NCBI GenBank assembly: GCA_022567055.1
Contig: JADFHU010000367.1
Coordinates: 1-6,148, forward strand
Direction: 5' to 3'
Length of the DNA stretch: 6,148 nucleotides
Source: Planctomycetota bacterium
GTDB lineage: Bacteria > Planctomycetota > Phycisphaerae > Sedimentisphaerales > Anaerobacaceae
A model generated the notes under the pieces. It worked only from the letters and a program-made list of their open reading frames with translations. It was not told the origin of the DNA and made no database searches. Positions 1-5,732 of this stretch are shown here, one piece after another. The first letter of the stretch is position 1. Each line of letters starts with the position of its first letter. Made by a program: the position numbers and the translations under genes.

Positions 1-87
1 ATCGACTCTGATGTCCCCCACCTCGTCGTCACTGGGATCGTCCTGACCTACAAGGGCTATATGGAAATGGACCGAGAGCTTGTCTGA
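1..87 (+). CDS. C-terminal end of an unrecognised protein (partial)
   Basis: An open frame enters from the left edge and ends at a TGA at 85-87, giving 28 residues that finish with GYMEMDRELV. I do not recognise the family from so short a tail. It is treated as coding because the next gene starts inside or just after it on the same strand, with the stop overlapping the possible TTG start at 80, as expected for adjacent genes in an operon. It could be a chance open frame; the full gene lies outside the window. Confidence 0.4.
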   Translation: MDSDVPHLVVTGIVLTYKGYMEMDRELV

Positions 88-1306
88 TCGGGTGTCTGAA
101 ACCAGAGCCGCCGTCCTCACCGGAAAGGGCACCGCCGCCCTCGCCACGGTTCAACTGTACGGTTCCCAAGCAGCGCAGCTCATCCAATCGGTCTTCAGAT
201 CAGTCTCTTCCCAGCCAGCGACCCCAAATCCCGGCAGCGTCTTATTGGGGACGATTCACGACGACGGGAATTCCATCGATCAGGTCACCGTTGGCTGCGA
301 AGACAGGAACCTCTTTGCCATCCACTGTCACGGAAACCCTTTGATTGTCGAACAGATCATGGAGCTTCTGCAAAGACGAGGGGCGACCCTCCTGCCCGCG
401 GAACAACTCTTGACGGATCTTTGGATGGACCGAGGAACGCTTTCGGCCATCGCCGTTGAAGCGAAGCTGGTCTTGCCCCGGGCCAAGACGCTGCTGGGGA
501 CGCGCCTCTTGCATCACCAGATCGAGCGGGGACTATCCCGGAAGGTCACCTCATGGCAGGAGCGTCGCGCACTGGACGATCTTCCCGCGCTCCAAGGAGA
601 ATGTCGGGACCTATTGGCCCAACGCCTGCCCGTCCAATACCTGATCCACGGTTGTACGGTCGTCTTGGTCGGCCCGCCCAATTCGGGTAAGAGCACGTTG
701 CTGAATTGCCTCAGTGGTCAGGACGCGGCAATCGTCACCGACGTACAGGGCACGACCCGCGACTGGATCGAATCGCCCTGTCACCTGGGATCTCTCTACG
801 TCACCCTCATCGATACCGCGGGGCTCAGCCCAGAGATCATCGATCATGCCATTGATCGCCAGGCCCAGGAGCAGACTCTGGCCATCCTGAAACGAGCCGA
901 TCTGGTCCTGCTGGTCCTTGACAACAGCCGCAGCAGCGTCAAGATCCATCCGAGTCTGCTGGAGACACTTGAGCAACGACCTCTCCTCACGGTCTTTAAC
1001 AAGAGCGACCTTCCGCCGCGGCTTGACCGAGGCAAACTTCCCTCCGAACTGCGCGGCGGCATTCCCGTGAGTGCCCGCAATAATGAAGGTGTCGCAGCGC
1101 TGATCGCCAACAGTGAAGCCGAGTTGGGCGTAAAGGGCATCGATGCAAAAACAGCAGTCTGCTTCACCGAGCGTCAGGAAGCGCTTCTCCTACAACTGCA
1201 GTCGGCCGAGTCCTCAGACGAGGCAGAAGAATTGATCAGACGCCTGTGTTGGGATGGAGGTGACCATGGAGGAGATCGTTTACGACTCACCCTGGGACCC
1301 TTATAA
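80..1306 (+). CDS. MnmE/TrmE-like GTPase, divergent paralog
   Basis: A 408-residue GTPase of the MnmE (TrmE) type. The N-terminal part (about 8-110) resembles the MnmE tetrahydrofolate-binding domain, including IHCHG at 81-85. The G domain has G1 GPPNSGKST (198-206, with the Asn that binds potassium in MnmE), G2 GTTRD (224-228), G3 DTAGL (245-249), G4 NKSD (307-310) and G5 SAR (331-333). True MnmE is about 450 residues, modifies tRNA wobble uridine with MnmG, and ends in a Cys-x-Gly-Lys tail that carries the essential Cys. Here the tail is absent, the protein ends LRLTLGPL, and the conserved RAF-x-N-x-K-x-DL stretch before the helical domain is not recognisable. It is therefore probably active on GTP but not a normal tRNA-modification enzyme; its role is unknown. 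The start is either TTG 80 (overlapping the upstream stop) or GTG 92; neither has a strong ribosome-binding site. A separate standard mnmE may exist elsewhere in the genome. Confidence 0.88.
   Translation: MSDRVSETRAAVLTGKGTAALATVQLYGSQAAQLIQSVFRSVSSQPATPNPGSVLLGTIHDDGNSIDQVTVGCEDRNLFAIHCHGNPLIVEQIMELLQRRGATLLPAEQLLTDLWMDRGTLSAIAVEAKLVLPRAKTLLGTRLLHHQIERGLSRKVTSWQERRALDDLPALQGECRDLLAQRLPVQYLIHGCTVVLVGPPNSGKSTLLNCLSGQDAAIVTDVQGTTRDWIESPCHLGSLYVTLIDTAGLSPEIIDHAIDRQAQEQTLAILKRADLVLLVLDNSRSSVKIHPSLLETLEQRPLLTVFNKSDLPPRLDRGKLPSELRGGIPVSARNNEGVAALIANSEAELGVKGIDAKTAVCFTERQEALLLQLQSAESSDEAEELIRRLCWDGGDHGGDRLRLTLGPL
1256..1263 (+). promoter_or_regulatory. Strong Shine-Dalgarno site inside the end of the GTPase gene
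   Basis: GGAGGTGA is an eight-base match to the complement of the 16S rRNA 3' end. It lies two bases before the ATG at 1266, so the GGAGG core is five bases from that start. It is the best ribosome-binding site seen in the window and sits about 50 bases upstream of mutS, too far to serve the mutS ATG directly. It fits the small ORF at 1266 much better. Confidence 0.5.
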
Positions 1307-1319
1307 TCACCCGCAATGA
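1266..1319 (+). CDS. Possible small ORF (17 codons) coupled to mutS
   Basis: ATG at 1266 opens a 17-codon frame, MEEIVYDSPWDPYNHPQ, ending at TGA 1317-1319. The frame differs from that of the GTPase gene it overlaps. It has a near-ideal Shine-Dalgarno site, and its stop overlaps the mutS start as ATGA, the classic arrangement for translational coupling. An in-frame ATG at 1254 would give 21 codons but has no such site. The peptide has no recognised family; it is rich in Pro, Asp and aromatic residues. It could be a leader whose translation delivers ribosomes to mutS, a small protein in its own right, or a coincidence. Confidence 0.35.
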   Translation: MEEIVYDSPWDPYNHPQ

Positions 1320-3946
1320 CTTCCAAAGAAGGCGCAACCGTAACTCCTGCTATGAAGCAGTTCTTTCATTTCAAGGAGAAGTACCCCGATGCCATTCTCT
1401 TCTTCAGGATGGGGGATTTCTACGAGACGTTCTATGAAGACGCAAAGACCTGTTCCCGCGTCCTGGGCCTCACGCTGACCAGCCGCGGCAAATCGGGCGA
1501 CACCCCCATTCCACTGGCGGGCGTGCCCTACCACGCCATTGACGGTTACCTCAAGAAGATGATCCAGGCGGGCTTCAAGGTCGCTGTATGCGAACAAGTC
1601 GAGGATCCCAAGAAGGCCATAGGCGTGGTCAAACGCGACGTCGTGCGGGTAGTCACGCCGGGAACGCTCACGGACGACATGCTGCTGGAGGCCAAGGAGG
1701 ACAATTTCCTCTGCGCCATCAGCCTGGACGCCAAGAACAAGGCCGCACTCAGTTGGGTGGACATCTCCACGGGCCATTTCTATGTGCAACAAGTCCCCGA
1801 GGACCGACTGCTCGACGAACTCGTGCGACTCAACATCAAGGAGTGCCTGCTGGCGGACAGCCGCGGAGAACTCTTCGAATCCGAAACCAAGCACCTGATC
1901 CAGCAAATCACCCAACGCACCCAGGCGGTCATCACCGAGCGGCCCGGTTGGTACTTTGACCCCTACCAGGCGCGACAGCGTCTGCTCAAACACTTTGGCA
2001 CCACCACCTTGGAGGGCTTCGGCATCACCGACGCCGACGCCGGCGTGATCGTCGCGGCCGGCGCCATCCTGGAATACCTGGCAGAGACTCAAAAAACAGC
2101 CCTGGGCCATATCCAGCGTCTGCGTAAGGTGACGCAGCGCAACTTCCTGCAGATCGATCCGACCAGTCTGCGCAGCCTCGAAGTCCTGCAGACCCTGCGC
2201 GGGGCCTCGCGCAAGGGCTCTCTGCTCGACTGTTTGGACGCGACCACCACCAGCATGGGGGGCCGCATGTTCCGCTATTGGCTCTGCATGCCCCTCTGTG
2301 ACGTGGCCGCCATTCAGCGGCGGCAAGAGAGTGTCCACCAGCTCAAGGCCAGTGACAGCGAGTTGACGGAACTACGAAAGCTGTTGGGCAACGTCGCGGA
2401 TACCGAAAGGATTGCCGCCCGCGTCAGCACCTTTCGTGCCTCGCCGCGCGACCTGCTCGCCCTGGTGGGCACCCTGCGTAGGATTCCCCAGATTCGCGAC
2501 CTCCTCAAGTCCTTCAGCAGTGACCTGCTGGTCCATCTGACCGCCCGGAGTGACAGCATGGACGAACTGGCGGATCTGCTGGAATCGGCCCTCGACCCCA
2601 ACTGTCCCGCCCACCTGCGCGACGGTGGCGTCATGCGTGCGGGCTTTTCCGAGAAACTCGATCACCTTCGTTCCATCTCCAAGGACGGCAAGTCCTGGCT
2701 GACCCAGTACCAACAGGAACAGATGGAACTGACCGGTATCGCCAACCTGAAGATCGGATTCAACAAGGTCTTTGGCTATTACATTGAAATCGGTCATGCC
2801 TATGCCGACCGTGTCCCGCCCGACTTCGTGCGCAAGCAGACTGTCAAGAATGCCGAACGCTACATCACCGACCGGCTCAAGAAGTATGAGACGGAGGTGC
2901 TTGGCGCCGAAGAGAAGGCCCTCACCCTGGAACTCAAACTCTTCGAGGAGCTCCGCGGCCAGACCAGCACCTACGTGGAGCGGCTGCAAAAACTCGCGGA
3001 CACCGTGGCCCAGATCGACTGCCTGGCCGCCCTGGCCTTCATCGCCCAGCGCCGTCACTACGTCTGTCCCACCATCACCGACGACCGCCAGCTCATCATC
3101 AACGAGGGTAAGCACCCGGTCCTGGCCGAAATGCTGGGTTCGGAATTCGTCGCCAACGAGGTCGAACTCGGCAACGGCAAGGGGGACATCGTGATCATCA
3201 CCGGACCCAACATGAGCGGCAAGAGCACCTATATCCGTCAGACCGCCCTGCTGGTCCTGATGGCCCAATGCGGCTCATTCATCCCCGCCCAGGAGGCCTC
3301 CATCGGCCTGGTCGACCGCATCTTCACCCGCGTCGGCGCCTCCGACGAACTGTCACGGGGCCAATCGACCTTCATGGTGGAGATGACCGAAACCGCCGAC
3401 ATCATCAACAATGCCACCGATCGATCCCTCGTCATTCTCGACGAAGTGGGGCGCGGCACCAGTACTTATGACGGGCTGTCCATCGCCTGGGCCATCACCG
3501 AACACATCGCCACGGAAATGAAATGTCGCACGCTCTTCGCCACCCACTACCACGAACTCACCGAGCTGGCCGAGTTGTTCACGAACGTCAAGAACTGCAA
3601 CGTCGCGGTCAGGGAATGGGCCGACGAAGTCGTCTTCCTGCACAGAATCCTACCGGGCAGCACCGACAAGAGCTACGGCGTCCACGTGGCCAAGCTCGCC
3701 GGTCTGCCCAAGACCATCCTCGACCGCGCCTACGAGATCCTGGAGGATCTGGAGTCGACCTTCCAACGGGAAGCCTCGGGCGTGAAACTGGCCAAGCACA
3801 AAACCCAAGACCCCGACGCAGACACCCTCTTCGTCCGCCAACACAAGTCCGTCCTGGATCGCCTCGCCTCTATCGACGTCAATACGCTCACGCCGCTGGA
3901 GGCGATCAATCTGCTCAACGAGATTCGATCGGAGATTACGGGCTGA
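1316..3946 (+). CDS. mutS: DNA mismatch repair ATPase MutS
   Basis: An 876-residue MutS of usual length. MutS dimers bind mispaired or looped bases in DNA and, on ATP binding, recruit MutL to start strand-directed repair. Domain I carries the mismatch-reading Phe-x-Glu in GDFYE (F35, E37) after the usual TPAMKQF lead-in. Connector, core and clamp domains fill the middle. The ATPase domain has Walker A GPNMSGKST (630-638), the signature DELSRGQST (677-685), Walker B LVILDE with D709 and E710, and the switch ATHYHEL (742-748). The C-terminal helix-turn-helix dimerisation segment (LTPLEAINLLNEI) is present. The canonical QLSLF-like beta-clamp motif before it is degenerate (ADTLF). ATG 1316 is supported because the conserved lead-in precedes the next Met (1352). 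There is no Shine-Dalgarno site in front; the start overlaps the stop of a small ORF, and the GTPase gene ends 9 bases upstream, so the gene is likely read from the GTPase transcript. Confidence 0.98.
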   Translation: MTSKEGATVTPAMKQFFHFKEKYPDAILFFRMGDFYETFYEDAKTCSRVLGLTLTSRGKSGDTPIPLAGVPYHAIDGYLKKMIQAGFKVAVCEQVEDPKKAIGVVKRDVVRVVTPGTLTDDMLLEAKEDNFLCAISLDAKNKAALSWVDISTGHFYVQQVPEDRLLDELVRLNIKECLLADSRGELFESETKHLIQQITQRTQAVITERPGWYFDPYQARQRLLKHFGTTTLEGFGITDADAGVIVAAGAILEYLAETQKTALGHIQRLRKVTQRNFLQIDPTSLRSLEVLQTLRGASRKGSLLDCLDATTTSMGGRMFRYWLCMPLCDVAAIQRRQESVHQLKASDSELTELRKLLGNVADTERIAARVSTFRASPRDLLALVGTLRRIPQIRDLLKSFSSDLLVHLTARSDSMDELADLLESALDPNCPAHLRDGGVMRAGFSEKLDHLRSISKDGKSWLTQYQQEQMELTGIANLKIGFNKVFGYYIEIGHAYADRVPPDFVRKQTVKNAERYITDRLKKYETEVLGAEEKALTLELKLFEELRGQTSTYVERLQKLADTVAQIDCLAALAFIAQRRHYVCPTITDDRQLIINEGKHPVLAEMLGSEFVANEVELGNGKGDIVIITGPNMSGKSTYIRQTALLVLMAQCGSFIPAQEASIGLVDRIFTRVGASDELSRGQSTFMVEMTETADIINNATDRSLVILDEVGRGTSTYDGLSIAWAITEHIATEMKCRTLFATHYHELTELAELFTNVKNCNVAVREWADEVVFLHRILPGSTDKSYGVHVAKLAGLPKTILDRAYEILEDLESTFQREASGVKLAKHKTQDPDADTLFVRQHKSVLDRLASIDVNTLTPLEAINLLNEIRSEITG

Positions 3947-3988
3947 AGTGATTGTGCTTCGCCTCTTTTGCCTCTCGCCCGTTCGCTT

Positions 3989-4046
3989 CCACCCTCCGTA
4001 GCGGGCTACTGCCTGCCCTCCGCACGGAGCGTGCTACGGAAGGTGG
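3989..4046. repeat. 58-bp inverted-repeat element (hairpin, possible terminator)
   Basis: Arms CCACCCTCCGTAGC (3989-4002) and GCTACGGAAGGTGG (4033-4046) are complementary at 13 of 14 positions. A smaller stem, CTCC-GCAC-GGAG (4018-4029), lies within the loop. Read on the - strand the core is GTAGCACGCTCCGTGCGGAG, a type of sequence I recall as a dispersed intergenic repeat in planctomycete-like genomes; that recollection has not been checked. Its position 43 bases after mutS, between convergent genes, would suit transcription termination on either strand, but no clear T-tract follows, so it is not a standard intrinsic terminator. Confidence 0.6.
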
Positions 4047-4070
4047 GCCGAGGACGGGTTGCTCACTCAA

Positions 4071-4140
4071 GATCGCGGAGATCGCTGAAAAAGCAAAGAA
4101 CGGCCAGTTCTTCCTCTGCGTCCTTGGCGATCTCTGCGAG
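4071..4140. repeat. Foldback 'GCAGAGATCGC' intergenic repeat element
   Basis: Outer arms CGCGGAGATCGC (4074-4085) and GCGATCTCTGCG (4127-4138) pair along 12 positions, with one G-T pair. An inner stem AAGAAC (4096-4101) and GTTCTT (4107-4112) closes a five-base GGCCA loop. On the - strand it reads CGCAGAGATCGCCAAGGACG, matching the style of the short dispersed repeats that fill intergenic gaps in many planctomycete and related metagenomic genomes (from memory). The nested structure suggests a mobile or RNA-structured element rather than random sequence. It has no coding capacity. Confidence 0.55.
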
Positions 4141-4240
4141 GAACACCGAAACGCACCGCCATCCGCAATTCCATCCAGCGCGGCCAGTCTTCGGCTTGAA
4201 CCCCACCGGCCTCGTCCACTCATTGACTGACTCGCATTCG

Positions 4241-4858
4241 TCAGGCATCGCGCTTCAGCACGAGCGGCGACGGATGTCCCCACTTGCCGGTGAACACGAA
4301 CTGACTCAGCGGCTTTCGCTGCCTCGGTGTCAGATCTCGCTCCCTGAGAGCATCTGGCAGTTTGGCCGGGTCTCCCCTGTATCCGATCGCCATAGCCGTC
4401 CACGCCTCAGAATGCTCCGGTATTTCGTATACCTCACGCGCCTTGTCGGGAATGATGCCGATCATCTGATGGACACACAGGCCTCGGGCCGTCGCCTCGA
4501 CCACCAAATTCCCGGCGGCAAGACCAAGGTCGTGAATCGCAGCCCGATTGTCCTTGTTGTTCCGCGAGAATCTCAGACTAACGACAGCCAACACAAGCAC
4601 GGGTGCGGCCTTCGCCCACTCTTGATTTGCCTCTACGAGACAGGAGAGGAGTCGTGCGAACTCCACAGGGTTTTCCCGGGTGGCAACGAAAAAGCTCCAA
4701 GGCTGTTCGTTATAGGAAGACGCGGCCCAGCGAGCCGCCTCAAACAGAGGACCGAGGTCGGCCTGCGCAACCGGCCGGTCATCGAAGCAGTAAGGGCTCC
4801 ACCGTTGCGCAAGAAGTTCGTGAATCGGATAATCTGTCGATGCTTTCTTGTCAGTCAT
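4241..4858 (-). CDS. Nitroreductase family protein (FMN-dependent)
   Basis: A 205-residue protein of the nitroreductase family: FMN flavoenzymes, usually dimeric and cytosolic, that use NAD(P)H to reduce nitroaromatics, quinones or related substrates. Visible hallmarks are the N-terminal flavin-binding stretch QRWSPYCFDDRPV (18-30), AARWAASSYNEQPWSFFVA (41-59), and the later GNLVVEATARGLCVHQMIG (116-134) in the usual helix near the flavin. The second Arg of the common Arg-x-Ser-x-Arg motif is Tyr (Y23). It belongs to the subgroup with EANQEWAKAAPVL and RKPLSQFVF; the physiological substrate cannot be told. ATG 4858 is chosen over an upstream start at 4954 because family homology begins there and an AGGGA site lies eight bases before it. 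The gene looks intact and stands alone, convergent with mutS and divergent from the helicase remnant. Confidence 0.93.
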   Translation of the reverse strand: MTDKKASTDYPIHELLAQRWSPYCFDDRPVAQADLGPLFEAARWAASSYNEQPWSFFVATRENPVEFARLLSCLVEANQEWAKAAPVLVLAVVSLRFSRNNKDNRAAIHDLGLAAGNLVVEATARGLCVHQMIGIIPDKAREVYEIPEHSEAWTAMAIGYRGDPAKLPDALRERDLTPRQRKPLSQFVFTGKWGHPSPLVLKRDA

Positions 4859-4930
4859 AATCGGTTTCCCTATTTCTGTGACGCCTAACGATGTTATTCT
4901 CTTGTTCTCGATATTGCCCCGGACAAGTTC

Positions 4931-4950
4931 TCCTTGACAAGGATAATCCT
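4931..4950. promoter_or_regulatory. Overlapping palindromes, candidate operator
   Basis: TCCTT-GAC-AAGGA (4931-4943) and AGGAT-A-ATCCT (4940-4950) are two perfect five-base-arm palindromes that share AGGA. They lie about 75 bases upstream of the nitroreductase ATG and just downstream of the suggested promoter, where a repressor could block transcription. No regulator gene is visible in the window. Short palindromes do arise by chance, so this is tentative. Confidence 0.3.
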
Positions 4951-4972
4951 GCAACCAGGCTCATTTCCTGAC

Positions 4973-5002
4973 CAGATAACACCGCCGATAGAAGGTTGTC
5001 AA
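4973..5002 (-). promoter_or_regulatory. Possible sigma70-type promoter for the nitroreductase
   Basis: On the - strand a perfect -35 TTGACA (5002-4997) is followed after 18 bases by TATCTG (4978-4973), a weak -10 sharing TAT with the consensus. Transcription would start near 4966, leaving a leader of about 110 bases before the ATG at 4858. The -35 is convincing; the -10 is not, so confidence is low. Confidence 0.3.
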
Positions 5003-5079
5003 GAAAACTAGGTTTCACAAGCGCTGCACGTGCCCACTGAAACAATGACGGATACACGATAGCGTGCCACCCATACCCC

Positions 5080-5594
5080 ATGAAGTTACGCGACTACCAA
5101 GTACAGTGCCGGCAGGCAATCAAAGACCGCTATCTGGCCGGTACCCGACGCCAGTTGATCTGCCTGCCCACAGCACGGGTAAGACCGTCATCTTCGCCGC
5201 GTTCCCCAGCTTCTTTCGGATGAAGAAACGCATGCTGGTGTTGGCCCGTCGCGAAGAACTGATGGAACAGGCGCGGCAGAAGCTGTTGGATGCCAATCCC
5301 CATCTCCAGGTCCATATCGAGCAGGGCAGCCACCGTGCCGAGGAGGCCTGTGACGTCGTCATTGCCAGTATTCAGACGCTGGGACGCAAGGGATCGAAGC
5401 GTTTGCTGGACCTGCCGAGCGATGAGTTTTACCTGGTCGTCGTGGACGAAGCCCACCACACCAGCGCCACCACCTACCGTCGCGTCTTGGACCATTTTGG
5501 TCTCTTTGAGCGCGACTCCAAAAAACTCCTGGTCGGGTTCACGGCCACGCCCAAGCGGGGGGACGGTCAAGGCTTAGAGCGCCTAACAAAATGA
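5080..5594 (+). pseudogene. SF2 DEAD/DEAH helicase remnant, frameshifted and truncated
   Basis: Remnant of an ATP-dependent superfamily 2 helicase (SSL2/COG1061-like). From ATG 5080 the frame reads MKLRDYQVQCRQAIKDRYLA and reaches LPT of the Walker A motif, then breaks: one G is missing near 5173, where GGC-ACG-GGT-AAG would be expected. Uncorrected, the frame stops at 5221-5223 after 47 codons. The +1-shifted frame resumes with TGKTVIFAAFPSFF, then VVVDEAHH (motif II) and GFTATPKRGDGQG (motif III region). The match to the family ends at about 5573; the last residues LERLTK and the TGA come from the inserted MITE. The second RecA domain (motifs IV-VI) is absent, although the full protein is normally several hundred residues long. 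The next-frame start at 5064 is not the real one. Two independent lesions make this a pseudogene; a sequencing error could explain only the first. Confidence 0.85.
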
Positions 5595-5732
5595 ATCGTC
5601 GCACCGAAAACGAGCGTTTCTGAGTCTGGCGAGGAAGGCGAAGCAGGCCGTCCGAGGACGGTCGATGGAGCCTGACGCCGTCCAGGCGCAGAATAAGCCG
5701 TTTGAATGCAGAGTCATTTTGCGTAGGGGCTC
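5577..5732. mobile_element. 156-bp MITE-like foldback element, IS5-type ends
   Basis: The ends are inverted repeats: GAGCGCCTAACAAAATGA (5577-5594) on the left, and GAGCCCCTACGCAAAATGA read on the - strand from 5732 on the right. They match except for one substitution and a small indel. TTA flanks both sides (5574-5576 and 5733-5735), fitting a three-base target duplication. Inside, most of the element folds on itself: AAACG...TTCTG...CTGG on the left pairs with the right arm, and a perfect central hairpin CCGTCC-GA-GGACGG lies at 5648-5661. No transposase is encoded. Ends beginning GAGC with a TNA duplication are known from the IS1031 group of the IS5 family, so this is inferred to be a non-autonomous derivative mobilised in trans by such an element. 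Confidence 0.75.

Larger units (their letters stand above)
3947..4240. other. Intergenic gap between convergent genes, repeat-bearing
   Basis: This space separates the mutS stop from the stop of the oppositely oriented nitroreductase gene. I see no credible gene in it. It holds two independent inverted-repeat elements (3989-4046 and 4071-4140). It is also bordered at 3957-3990 by a stretch that is AGGCAAAAGAGGCGAAGC-like on the - strand, resembling the low-complexity intergenic sequences common in planctomycete-type genomes. Open frames across it have repeat-like translations (AISAIL, EIAKDAEEE) and are best read as translated repeats. Confidence 0.6.
4859..5079. other. Divergent intergenic region upstream of the nitroreductase
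   Basis: This 221-base space lies between the nitroreductase start (- strand) and the helicase remnant start (+ strand). It contains a possible - strand promoter (4973-5002) and overlapping palindromes (4931-4950). No credible gene is seen in it, and no Shine-Dalgarno site precedes the helicase ATG at 5080. Confidence 0.5.

Noticed and set aside
1307..2338. Long - strand open frame of 343 codons opposite mutS
   Set aside because: It is antisense to strongly conserved mutS codons; its translation has no recognisable domain and reflects GC-rich codon bias.
2372..3268. Another long - strand open frame (298 codons) opposite mutS
   Set aside because: Shadow of the MutS core and ATPase coding region, with no family resemblance.
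3936..4403. - strand frame with translations such as AKEAKHNH and FFAFSAISAIL
   Set aside because: These are translated intergenic repeats, not a protein family.
3968..4888. 306-codon + strand frame across the gap and the nitroreductase
   Set aside because: It runs through two repeat elements and then antisense to a clear nitroreductase; the translation is low-complexity and Arg/Ser-rich.
5027..5032. CACGTG palindrome upstream of the helicase remnant
   Set aside because: A six-base palindrome is expected by chance, and nothing around it supports a site.
5064..5079. Start codon at 5064 for the helicase
   Set aside because: The residues before TGKT in that frame are unlike helicases, while the frame from ATG 5080 matches the N-terminus perfectly up to the deletion.
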